From: Toxonevra muliebris
Taxonomy: Eukaryota; Arthropoda; Insecta; Diptera; Pallopteridae
Reading direction: 5' to 3'
Assembly (NCBI GenBank): GCA_963691655.1
Contig: OY829326.1
Coordinates: 72,161,235 to 72,225,234, forward strand
DNA: 64,000 bases
Shown here: positions 33,371 through 43,373 of the stretch, in pieces
Position numbering within the stretch: position 1 is the first letter of the stretch
How the letters are laid out: every line of letters starts with the position of its first letter
The notes under the pieces: model-generated
Seen by the model: the letters and a program-made list of their open reading frames with translations, nothing else
Database searches by the model: none
What the model was told of the DNA's origin: nothing
Program-made: the position numbers and the translations under genes

Positions 33371-34276
33371 AAAAAACACAATGCAACTAAATTTCAACTT
33401 CTTGTTATATAGAATTTTAGGGTTGTTGATTACGACTGCATAGTCAGTTTTCTCCCACCATATCTAGTTCTCCTGCAATGTGAACCTGAAGGCGGAAAAT
33501 GGAGTTTTCAGGGGCTATTAAGAAATTTCTTTATTTCAGCAGATACGAATTTGTTGCCTGAAGCAAAGTTGTTAAGCACAAAAAGATAAACAATTTTTGT
33601 CAACACATTTTTCCCCATCTCCTAGCCGTCCTCTTGAAATTTCGACTTTTTCGATAAATGGCCTACAGACCCGTGGTTCAATCCCATGTGAAGCCAACAA
33701 AAAAAAATTTTTTTTTTAAATCAATTGAATAATTATTTTTTTTTTTAATTTTGTTGGCTCCACATGAAACCTAATGTAAATTCAACAACAAACAATTCCA
33801 TTATTTACTTACGTAGTGCGAGTGGCCTGGTTCTAATGCAAAAAATTCGGTTTTTGCATTATTCTGGGAAGTGTGTACCTCGTAGGTCATTCTAATGTTC
33901 TGAGACCTCTCATTATTTTTAACAAGAAATATTTTGTTCAAAGACAGTATAATAGTTTTCTCAACGATTTTTTATCAAAAAAAGGGGTGGTTTAATACTC
34001 CATTTTCAAGAAGAAGAGTAAGAGATGGAGGAAAAGTGTATATCCAAAAAAATTTTATCCTTTTATGCTTAACAACTTTGCTTCAGACAACAAATTTATA
34101 TCTGCTGCAATAAAGTAATTTCTTAATAGCCCCTAAAGACCCCAGTTTTCCAAATTCAGGTCCATATTGTGGGAGAACTAGATATGATGGAGAAAACTTG
34201 AGTACGCAGCCGTAATCAACAACCCTAAAATACTGTAAAACAAGAAGTTGAAATTTAGTTGTCCTGTGTTTTTTTA
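33371..34276. mobile_element. Foldback element with about 270-bp inverted arms
   Basis: The left arm (33371 to about 33648) is inverted at about 34004-34276. Shared blocks include CAACTAAATTTCAACTTCTT, TTTTAGGGTTGTTGATTACG, ATATCTAGTTCTCC, GGGGCTATTAAGAAATT and GCAAAGTTGTTAAGCA. Divergence between arms is about 15-20 percent by eye. Outer termini are AAAAACACA-like. A weaker match (ACATTTT...) suggests the arms may extend some 30 bases further on each side. The 355-bp centre is not coding and holds its own hairpin (33685-33766). No transposase and no clear target duplication. Confidence 0.8.
33672..33766. repeat. tRNA T-arm-like motif and hairpin in the foldback loop
   Basis: CGTGGTTCAATCCCATG (33672-33688) forms a complete T-stem and loop with a consensus B box. 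It overlaps a hairpin whose arms are CATGTGAAGCCAACAAAA (33685 onward) and, reverse complemented, CATGTGGAGCCAACAAAA (ending 33766). A/T runs form the loop. It may be a small tRNA-derived repeat; no A box or full cloverleaf is visible. Confidence 0.5.
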
Positions 34277-34394
34277 TTTGATTAGAATAAAATTGGTGTA
34301 AAAGAAAAAATGTTTTTTGCATTGATGTTAATAAAATGCTATAGTTTCGCAAATTATGATTTTGTCATAGACATACATTATTAATATTTGAAGG

Positions 34395-34820
34395 AAGGAC
34401 GACTCGAAAGTCAGGCACTGCGACCTATAAGATCTATTGTACCAAAGCCCCAAGAAAGAAAGAAAGGAAGGGAGAAAGAAAGAGAGATAAGAAACATACC
34501 CAAGCCGAGAATCGAACTCAGGTCTCCAGAGATAAGAGTCTGGCACTCTGCCACTAGACCACAGTGGCGATGGTAGGACCTACAGTTTAACGCCGATTCC
34601 GAACGGCTGTGTGGCAATTTTTTATCAGCTCGGTGGTTTTTGCTCGGTGGTACTTGTATACTTATACACATTCTTATAATTCTCACTCACTTCATATCGA
34701 TAGTGAATATAAGAAGTTTTATGAGAATTAACCACCAGAACAAGACGGGAATGGAAACCGCAACCTTCTGGGTGAAAGTCTTGTGCACTATCCACTAGAC
34801 TATCGAGGTTGGCTTGCTAT
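34395..34820 (-). mobile_element. Dimeric tRNA-derived SINE (family 2), fullest copy
   Basis: On the minus strand, module 1 starts CCAACCTCGATAGTCTAGTG and continues with GGTTGCGGTTTCCATTCCC and GGTGGTTAATTCTCATAA. The central domain (TTGCCACACAGCCGTTCGG, then AATCGGCGTTAAACTGTAGG) matches the monomeric family. Module 2 then begins CCACTGTGGTCTAGTGGCAG with an A box (34549-34562) and a B box GAGTTCGATTCTC (34508-34520). A TTTCTTTC tract follows, then the tail GGTACAATAGATCTTATAG with GTCGCAGTGCCTG. The tail corresponds to the LINE 3' UTR that begins only about 820 bases downstream (35638). Short frames across this element are not genes. Confidence 0.9.
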
Positions 34821-35032
34821 TCTTTAAATCTGCCAAATTTATTAATAAACCTGATTAGATCAAGAGTTGGAGTCAACGATATCAGGTGTTAATTTCTCAA
34901 CACTCCAGTTTTAAATATAAGAACCCTAGTTCGACAAAAAGTGAACTAGTCTACTAAGAAAGTGGTCTGCTGTCTCTTCACCGAACCAAAAGTAGCACAA
35001 AAAGCACTGGCTCCTAAAAGAATCATATTTAA
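34821..35032. other. Unassigned sequence upstream of the LINE
   Basis: AT-rich spacer. LINE homology starts near 35033, so the 5' truncation point lies here. Confidence 0.35.
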
Positions 35033-35717
35033 GTAATTGGCCAAGCACTCTCTTCATGGAGTTTTTTCTCTAAACTGGTGAAAGAGTGTTTTGAGAGTCT
35101 CCAGCGCCTGTCTACCCGTAACAAAGTGACGCTTTGTTGGGTATCCGGCCACTGTGACATTGTTGGTAATGAGGCCGCCGATGAACTGGCTAGACAAGGT
35201 TCATCTACCAAGCACATTGGCCCCGATCCGTTCTGCGGAGTCGGCTGGACCTCTACGAAATCAAAATGGCAAAATGGCTAGAGTATTGGAACTCTATCCC
35301 AGGTTTAAGACAGGCAAAAGCGCTTATCGTTCCGCTTGCCCAAAATAAGCCCATCTCTTATCCCAAATCTGACCTTAGGCTACTGGTGGGCTACATGTCT
35401 GGACACTATGGGCTCAGATATCACCTAACCAAAATAGGTCTGTCTAATGAGACAGAGTGTCGTCTATGTCTGGAAGATGACGAGTCGACACCTCACATTC
35501 TGTGTGAATGTCCGGCCTTGGCTCGGCTCAGAGGAAGAATTTTTGGTGTTCCTTTTCTGACGGCTAATCAAATAAAATCTTCTTCTACAAAAGATGTCTT
35601 GACTTTTATTAGGTCAGCTGAACGTCTTTTGTCATAAAATGGGGAATGGCACAAAAGATCTTTTAGGTCGCAGTGCCTGCCTGGTTGGGCTCCCCTAAAT
35701 AATAAATAATAATAATT
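35033..35717 (+). mobile_element. 5'-truncated non-LTR retrotransposon (RNase H-bearing, I/LOA-like): 3' end with UTR
   Basis: Coding from about 35033 reads ALSSWSFFSKLVKECFESL, then LCWVSGHCDIVGNEAADELA, the RNase H core with WVxGHxxxxGNExAD. A frameshift near 35270 continues into LEYWNSIPGLRQAK and ECRLCLEDDESTPHILCECP, the C-terminal Cys/His cluster (C-x2-C ... H-x3-C) of RNase H-bearing LINE ORF2 proteins. It ends DVLTFIRSAERLLS at the stop 35635-35637. The short 3' UTR contains GGCACAAAAGATCTTTTAGG and TCGCAGTGCCTGCC and ends in TAA/AATAAT repeats (about 35696-35717). One frameshift and no upstream RT: a dead, truncated insertion. Confidence 0.9.
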
Positions 35718-37061
35718 GGCCCAAGAGGAGTGTCCTGTGTATACTTACACCAGCTATAGCACTTTCTGTTAAGTGATAACATAACGTCTGTTAGGCGCTT
35801 CGAGATGATAGATAACAAGATCTCTTATCAAGCCTCCCACTTACGATTTTAAGTCAAAACAGCCCTCTCATTAAGAGTGGTATTGATGGATGTAGACGAT
35901 AAAGAGAGTGCCGGCTCTTTTCTCAGTGCCCGGGAGTCCATATCAACAGTAAGATATTATGTCAACACAATCAAGCCTGGATTTACAATGCATAACTAGT
36001 TTAGATGTGGTTAGAGGATTGAGCAAGGACTTAAGCGCAGCCTGACGAATGATTCTTTCTCCTCAACCGCTATCAATGACATAGTCATTGAAAATTTTTT
36101 ACCACCAGTTTTTAAAAATTTCTTGAAAAAACAAAAAAAAAAAAAAAATGTGTGAAATGAAATTTTTCACACTACGGTAATATATCAGCACGCACTGCCG
36201 TAAAACCAACTATTAGTCCGCTTTCAGCCATTAGTAGAAGAAATTCGCAAGAAAATTGCTGGATATTCCTTGGATCTAGATTCTTTAGTAAAATGCGGAA
36301 ATAGCAATACAAATAATGTTGAAATTGAGAAGTTCCAAAGAGGCGATTTTGAGAAATATTTTGACGTTTCTATGAGAATAAACTTTGAAGGACATGTAAC
36401 GGAGACGAAAACATTATTGGTGGTTACGGAAGTGGAAATGTTATTGATGGTAATTTGCATGAATTTGTTTCATTCACAGCCAACATATGTGTGTGTGTTT
36501 TACATACAGATGACCTACTCTCACATATCGTTGTTATAGACATACATATTTATGTTAAAAATTTTGTAATAAAATTCTCTATAAGATAGGAAGGCTAACT
36601 TTTTGTCACCCACATAATTATTTTGAAGCCCTATAGGCTTCAAAGTTGAAATTTGTTTGAAAAAATAGGAAAAATGCGATTTTCTTTTACCTATTTTTAA
36701 TTATAACAGTAATATTACTGATACTGTTGGCACGTATTATACCTTAAAATTTTTCTCTAACTCCCATCTAAAATATACAAAAATTTATAATTCATTGGCT
36801 GAAAACTAAAATTTTTACAACCATTTAATTGAAGTATGTACTATCAACAGCGACCTTTTTTGATTTTCGCCATCTACATGGAAAATTGGGGCTAATCGAA
36901 AAAAATCATTAGTTTATTCAGATGCTACAGAAAATTTCAATATAAAAAATGTTACTGCCTCTCGTTGTGTAAAATCTTGTTGAGTAGAGTATTCGGTGTC
37001 CCCACTTTACTCGGGGCTGAAGAAAAATTTATAGTGGAGTGAATTGATAGAAATTAAAACC
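35718..37061. other. Mostly non-coding; one unrecognised coding-like stretch
   Basis: A plus-strand frame at about 36225-36445 reads LVEEIRKKIAGYSLDLDSLV, then EIEKFQRGDFEKYFDVSM and HVTETKTLLVVTE. Its composition is protein-like and it is open upstream of the first Met (36270). I recognise no family, and no splice context or repeat boundaries are clear. The remainder is AT-rich with no features. Confidence 0.35.
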
Positions 37062-37074
37062 AAATGTCAAGTTG

Positions 37075-37361
37075 ACGACCTCGATAACCTAGTGGATAGT
37101 GCACTAGACTTTCATCTGGGAGGTTCGGGTTCGATTCCTGTCTTCGTCTGGTGGTTAATTTTCATTACTTACTTCATTACTTTTAAGATAGTGTACAAGT
37201 ACACACATTGGTTGGTAATGGCAAAACCACCAAGCCGATAAAAAATTGCCACACCGCCGTTCGGAATCGGCGTTAAACTGTAGGTCCAACTATGTGGTAT
37301 CACAATGGGCCGTTCAGGCCTAAGTGTGTCTCTCGACAGCCACTCCAACCTAACCTAACCG
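37075..37361 (+). mobile_element. tRNA-derived SINE, monomeric family 1, with perfect 13-bp TSD
   Basis: AAATGTCAAGTTG is present exactly at 37062-37074 and 37362-37374. The body starts ACGACCTCGATAACCTAGTG. The A box TAACCTAGTGG is at 37085-37095 and the consensus B box GGTTCGATTCC at 37128-37138. GTGGTTAATTTTCATTAC and the central domain with CACCGCCGTTCGGAATCGGC follow. The 3' tail reads TGTGGTATCACAATGGGCC, AAGTGTG and CACTCCAACCTAACC. The tail matches the LINE end at 50345-50425. This is the cleanest SINE copy in the window and has all hallmarks of LINE-mediated retroposition. Confidence 0.95.
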
Positions 37362-37429
37362 AAATGTCAAGTTGGTGTCGTGAGAGGCTTAATAGTATGT
37401 GTGAGTTTATCCCAAATAATGGCTGCCAG

Positions 37430-37512
37430 AACTGATGACGCTATAGCCTAGTTGTCTAGTGCGTCAGCAAGCACACAGCCACTTGTGGTCAAGGTTCAAA
37501 CCTCACAAATTT
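37430..37512 (+). other. tRNA-like sequence with A and B boxes and a T-run
   Basis: TAGCCTAGTTGTCTAGTGCG resembles a D-arm/A box. About 40 bases on, AAGGTTCAAACCTC is a B-box/T-arm. TTTCTTTTTT follows (37510-37519), then a T/A-rich tail. A full cloverleaf does not fold convincingly, so I read it as a tRNA-derived SINE head or tRNA pseudogene rather than a functional tRNA gene. Confidence 0.55.
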
Positions 37513-37519
37513 CTTTTTT

Positions 37520-40290
37520 AACTTTTTTTTTTATTAAAAAAAAAATGTTTGTTACTGTATTGGAGTATCCATCAGTCCTGTCTTGCAAGGAAATATGTTA
37601 TCACACCATATGACGAGTGCAGAAGGGACTCATTTTAGTTTTTTTACTTTAGCTGACTCTGATGCCGTCAATTGAATAAAAATTCTATCGAAAACATAAT
37701 TAATTTTCTTTCAAACTATTGTAAATTTATTTCAATCAGTGCAATAGTTTTTGGGTGACTCAGTCATCATTGATCACGGAAGGCTTTTACGAATAAACAG
37801 AGCTGTTCCTGTAGTAAAGAAAAAAATCGTAAGAAAAATACTAGAGAAGCTGAAGCATCATCTCGGTACAGATTTTTTATCTTTCTTTCGGTTTATAAGT
37901 GAAAAACGGTCCAGAAATATTTAACAAATTTCAGCAGGAAATTAAGCTAGTACTTTTGATCTTGGGTTATTGACAACGAAGTTCTTGTGGTTCTAACTGA
38001 AGTTCTTCAAGAAAAAAGGCAAAATTTACAGGGTTACACGGTTTTGGACCCAAGCAAACAAAAGATTTGGGGGATTTTTTTTCCTTCTTTTTACATTTAT
38101 AATTTTGATATATTTTAGAAAAAGAAAATTCCTAGTAGGATATCTCATAAACTGCATGAAATACAAACATTGATTTCCTTATTTATTTAAGAGGTTAGGT
38201 CCACTTGGTGGCGTGAAAAAATTAGTATTTTAAATACATTTATTTCCAAAAACTATTAATGCAGAGTTATTATGGTATACTATGTTTTATCTTTACTTGA
38301 CCAAAATTTCAAAAAAAAAAAAAACAAAATTAATTGCTCGTCCACTTTTTAGCCGAACTGATGCCGATCCCATAATTTTATGCCGAAGCTGATGCCGATC
38401 AATCGGTCGAATTCTGACAATAAACAAAGCAGTGCATACTTATTTTAATGAGTTTCTAAAGAAAATCTTTTAATGAGAAATGTGCTTTACATTAACAACT
38501 TTTAAAATTATAACTTCAAAGTCAATTCTCTTCAAATTATGAAGAACTAATATAGATTTAAAAAAAATGAGATTACTTGATTGTAAGATTAATTAAAATA
38601 TAACATAGTAATATAAACACATTTAAAATATACTAGTATAAAAAACAATATCAAAATGAGGCATACGTGGTGCATAAGTTTATAATTGCACCTCTAACGA
38701 GACACATTCAAAATGTCGTAAAAATGCATCTAAAAATGATGATGTTAATTCAAAGAAAACAAAACGAAAGAGATTGAAATATATACAAAAGAATGAAGAA
38801 ACCGCAGATTTGTGTCATGTATTTATCATAAGTTAATTTCTTTTAAGAGCAAACACTTTATGGTTATCATAAAAAATATATATATGTGTATATTTATTAA
38901 GAATTTTTCCTCTTATTTGTACAATAAAAAAAAGCAGAGACAATTAACCAAACTTTTCGTATTTCTTGGGGAGGAGTAAAAAGAAAATGTTTAACATAAA
39001 AAAAAATTATAGGTATAATTTTAAATAGTGTACAACATTTTATGATGATGAAATTTCTTTCATTTAAAAACACGTGTCTGCATTGCATTCATCTAAAAGT
39101 ACTCGACTGCATATTTATAAAGATCAGCATCACCAATGATTTAAATCAGAAACAAACAATAATTGAAATAGTAAAAAAAAAAAATTAAAAAAGAATACCA
39201 TAAAAAATTTTTAAATATTCCAAGAAGAATAGCCCAAAAATTTGTTATATTTAATGGCATTTTAAAAACTTATAATTAATGACAAAAAACCCCAATTGTA
39301 CGTTTATCATTTTATACTGATCTATAAAACAAAATCAGTTGTAGAAAATTGATGTAAAAAAAGTTGTAGCTAAAAATGTGGTATATGTAAAGGTGCTATG
39401 AAGATGTATCACATCATAAGTAGTAAATATAGTAAAATTGGGAGTGAAAAGAATTAGACAACACTCAAAGTTGTGTAATTTATTAGCTTAGCTTCTTTTT
39501 TTTTGGGTTTAGATAGATTTTGATTTGTAGCACACACACAAACACATACGTAATAAATAGAAATAGAAAGGTTAAAGTTACAAAATTTTTTTGAGTTTTG
39601 AAAAATTCATAGAAATTCATTTGTTTAATTGTTAAGTTTAGTAATTTTTCTTATTGTTTGTTATTTATTTATTTTTTTTTTCATTTTTGATGTAGGCAAT
39701 TAACTGCTCAAAGTACGTGTTGGCATCTCTATGGTTCAGCATTTTTTTTTTTTTTTTATTACTAAGATGCAGTCTTCTTTTTTTGAACATAATCAGAAGC
39801 TGCAGTCTGCATTTACTGTTGGGTATTTCGTTTTATTGAAAGCTTTTCCATTTTCTAGTAGATTGAAGAATTTTTTATTTGATGAATGCTTGATATATCA
39901 AGATTTTTTTAGTTTTTCTGTATTATCTAATTTCAGTTTCAATAGAAATTGAATGAAATAAATTTTAACAAAATTTTCCAGTTTTAATGAGCTTCTTTAA
40001 AAAATCATCATAATTAATTGTATATGCATAGTTATGCAGTTTGTGGTTTCTGAATTGAAAAGATTGATTGGATTAAGCTGGCGTCTTTTATATAATAATT
40101 TTTAAGTTTTATTTTTATTCTACATAAGCAAATCCCAATAGGGTGGACTCATTTATAAAACGATTTTAAACGCATGTCAATGTAATACATATCAAGAGTT
40201 TCACACTAAAAGTTATATAAAGATTTTAAATATATTTCTGGTGATGTTGAAAATTTATTTAATCAGTATGTTAAGAATGTAAGACTGGCC
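37520..40290. other. Non-coding, very AT-rich; no gene recognised
   Basis: Contains a short repeated phrase GCCGA(A/AG)CTGATGCCGATC (about 38353-38400), an ATATAT stretch (38875-38893) and long A/T runs. No open frame with a recognisable product. Confidence 0.45.
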
Positions 40291-40294
40291 TATA

Positions 40295-41538
40295 CAGGGT
40301 GACAATTGTAAAGTGACGCAAGTTTAATACTCTGCAGCAAGCTTTGCCATTTACCGTTACTTTAATTTAAAAAGCAAATTCATTCATCATTGGCTTTGCT
40401 TTTAATTTCATTTGAATTTTTGTTATTACATTTTGAAATTTCCATAAAAATGGACAAGGAAAATATTCGTCGTGAAATTATGAAATTTCATTTGGCAAAT
40501 TATAGTAGCCGTCAAATTGCAAAGGCTTTAAATTTGTCAAGTCGTACGGTAGACCGAGCTATTATTCGATATAATGAAACTGGGAGTTTTGGAGACAGAA
40601 AAAATTCGTAAACGAATCAAGCGAAATCCAAGGCGCTCAATGAGAAAAATCTCTAAGGAAGTGGGAGTAAACCGTGAAACAGTGCGAATCATTGCAAAAT
40701 CAAAGCTTAATCTTAAGCCGTGCAAGCTCCGAAAAGCTCAAGATCTGACACAAAAAAAGAAAGATTTGCGACTGCAAAGATGCAAGGCGTTGCTACGCTC
40801 CTCCGTGTTAAAAAATGTTGAAAATATCTTGTTTACAGATGAAAAAATTTTCACGTTTGAACAACATTTCAATGCGCAAAATGACCGAATGTGGCTAACA
40901 TCATCATCGCAACAAAATAGGACTGTTGGCCGAGTTCAAAAGCCAGCTTCCGTTATGGTATGGGCTGGAGTTTCCGCTAATGCCAGAACCCCTCTAAAAT
41001 TCGTTGAAGAGGGTGTTAAAATTGACCAGGTTGTTTATCGGAGCATTTTAAATGAACATGTTCTTCCCTGGGCCCAAGATACAGTTGGAAATGAAAACTG
41101 GACTTTCCAGCAAGATTCTGCACCTTCCCACATGACAAAATTAACGTAAACATGGATAAAAGACAATTTTTCTGGATTCATAACATCTCAAGAATGGCCA
41201 CCATACTCCCCAGACTTGAATCCAATGGACTACTCTATTTGGAGTATTTTAGAGAGTAAGGCTTGTGCATCTCAACACCACAGTCTGGAGTCGCTGACAA
41301 ATTCATTAGAGAAAGCCTGGACTGAAATTGATCAGGAAGTCCTGCGGCGAAAAGTCCTACGATTTCCGGATCGATTGAAGGCATGTGTGCAGGCTAAAGG
41401 AGGTTATATTGAATGAGGTGGGGTTCAAATGAATGCTTATATATTCAGCAATGTTAGCACTTAATTGTACTTAATGGAAGTACGTCCTTTTGAAAATAAC
41501 TGCTGAAATGTGTGCGTCACTTTACGATTGTCACCCTG
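40295..41538 (+). mobile_element. Complete mariner-type element, maT-like (DD37D), 1244 bp
   Basis: Terminal inverted repeats CAGGGTGACAATTGTAAAG and, reverse complemented, CAGGGTGACAATCGTAAAG continue to GTGACGCA, about 26 bp with one mismatch. TA flanks both ends (40293-40294 and 41539-41540). A single transposase gene fills the element on the plus strand. Intact ends with few coding lesions suggest a fairly recent insertion. The TIRs could still be recognised by a related transposase in trans. Confidence 0.93.
40450..41416 (+). pseudogene. maT-like mariner transposase, one frameshift and one stop
   Basis: The N-terminal part (Met at 40450) is a paired-like helix-turn-helix: MDKENIRREIMKFHLANYSS then RQIAKALNLSSRTVDRAI. 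A frameshift around 40590-40611 moves the frame to KIRKRIKRNPRRSMRKISKE, the second HTH. The catalytic core shows VENILFTDEKIF (first Asp), FQQDSAPSHMT (second Asp) and YSPDLNPMDYSIW (third Asp). I count 37 residues between the second and third Asp, the DD37D spacing of the maT group. One TAA stop (41147-41149) lies between them. The C-terminus ends CVQAKGGYIE at 41416. About 320 codons, a normal length. It would cut and paste the element in the nucleus if intact. Confidence 0.92.
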
Positions 41539-41540
41539 TA

Positions 41541-42430
41541 TATATAAGAGATTTCATTTGGACGGCGCACAGTGGTTAGAGAGGGCGGCTACCATTAGAG
41601 TAAAACTGGAACTTTTGCCAATCCATAGGGCGCGCCGCGGCAATTTAACCGCAATGTGAATTTCATAGTATCGACTGCAATTTTTCTTATTTATAGCAAA
41701 AAAAAAAACATCAAAATAAAACAATTGATTGCTTTCTTGTGATGTTGAAATATATTTTAAGCATTAGTTTTTAAATGTTTATTTGTCATCGTTTTGACTT
41801 TGAAAAAATTTCATCAAGCTGCCCGTGAATTTTTTGTTACACGAGAAGGCGCGCCGAATCAGCCGCAAAAGCGAGATACCAATTTTCAAACACACATAGC
41901 AGCTAAACGATGTAACGCAGAAACCTACGGCTAACGGTAAACCACGCTGCATCTCAAAACATACAAAGTCACTTGAGTGGCAGTGGTCGGCTACTATGAT
42001 TTGTATTTTAAGAACACAAAATAAGCAATTTGCGGCTAATTTGCCTCTGCACGCCCTCCGAAGGACTAAAATACTGAAACAAAAATATTACAAAATAAGT
42101 TCAATTTATATTTTTAATAATTCATTTACGTTTGTTTTAATGAAAAAACGAATGCAAAGTGAAATAAAAACTATTGGAAAAATGATGGAGGAAGAATGTC
42201 CTACTACTACGTTTATATCAACTCGCTTTCAATGTCAGTCCGTCTGTTCGGGTGGAATTTTGCAATCAATTTTAAACTAACTTCCCGATTAGCTAGAGAC
42301 TTGAAGCTTTAAACATGGCTCAAAACTGGATGACAATGCAATATGAAATATCTTAATATGAAAATTCTAATATATGCAATATGAAAATTCTAATATATGT
42401 AAATATAATATAAAATATTAGCGTTTATAT
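41541..42430. other. No gene recognised; GC-rich palindromic patch
   Basis: A GGGCGCGCCGCGGCAATTTA patch (41627-41650) resembles the CGCCGCGGAATTAAATCG motif of the tandem repeat at 25792-25982. A 94-codon frame at 41996-42280 has no recognisable domain. Otherwise AT-rich. Confidence 0.4.
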
Positions 42431-42559
42431 AAGGGGTGATCCAGTAAAATTTTAGAATTTTTATGGAGACATTAAAAACCAACCGACAGTCCGATTTCGC
42501 TCAAATAAAGTTCAGTTTATTAAACATTTTTTAAACTATAATTCACAAAAAACCATAAT

Positions 42560-43373
42560 TATTCAAATATTATTAGCAGTTGCAAAATTGTTTAACATTT
42601 TCCTTAACGTTCTTAGTTAAAGACTGGACAGTATGTTCGGTGACCATCGCATAGGCTTGATTCCATCGATTTCGGAATTCTAAATCATTTTTGCAAACTT
42701 TCTTTGTTTTTCTTAGGGTGTGGCTTTATTATAGCCCAATATCTTTCAATAGGCCGAAGTTCCGGGCAGTTGGGAGTATTTGAATCTTTTAGGACCACTG
42801 TGACATTATTTTCCTTATACCATTCCATAGTTGACCTGGAGTAATGACTTGTGGCTAGGTCTGGCCCAAAAAAACGGTTCCAATAAATGGTAGACGGCAT
42901 TTTTGCAGACATTCTTCTATATAAATTCTGGAGTTATTTGTTCCGTAGACTGAAGGTGCAAATAGCTTACCAAACCATGAAGTGTCTTGGAAATTTGGTA
43001 TATTTTACTTCAGAGTATATTCTGGGTGTTGCATCCCTATACTTTGTTATGAAATAGGCACTCCCAGGCAACTGGTCCGCCTTACAGACTCATCTTCGAG
43101 AATCACGCAATCGAATTTGGTTAGGTAATTGTCAAACAGCTTGCGGGCATGCGTCTCCGCTATTTTTTCCTTTGCTTCCGACCGGTTAGGTACTTTCTGT
43201 TGTTTGTAGGTCGTTAACCCTTGACTTCGCTTATGTCACATTACAGTTGATTGCGATATACCAGCTGTAGCTGCAACATCTCGAATCGACCTCGTGGGAT
43301 TAGCCCGTTTACTAACAATCTTTTTCAGCACTTCTGGGTTATTTGGACCATTTTTTCTGCCTGACCCTTCCAT
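42560..43373 (-). pseudogene. DD37E mariner-type (ITmD37E-like) transposase relic
   Basis: On the minus strand the frame starts MEGSGRKNGPNNPEVLKKIV with SIRDVAATAGISQSTV (first HTH; Met at 43373). After stops and frameshifts the blocks LFDNYLTKFDCVILEDES (first Asp), IYWNRFFGPDLATSHYSR (second Asp) and NCPELRPIERYWAIIK (Glu) follow. The spacing between second Asp and Glu counts to 37. These blocks align with the element at 56713-58009 but diverge clearly in sequence, so they are different subfamilies. Several stops make it dead. I could not define inverted repeats. AATTATAGTACAGTATACTT-like repeats lie upstream (43390-43490). Confidence 0.85.
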
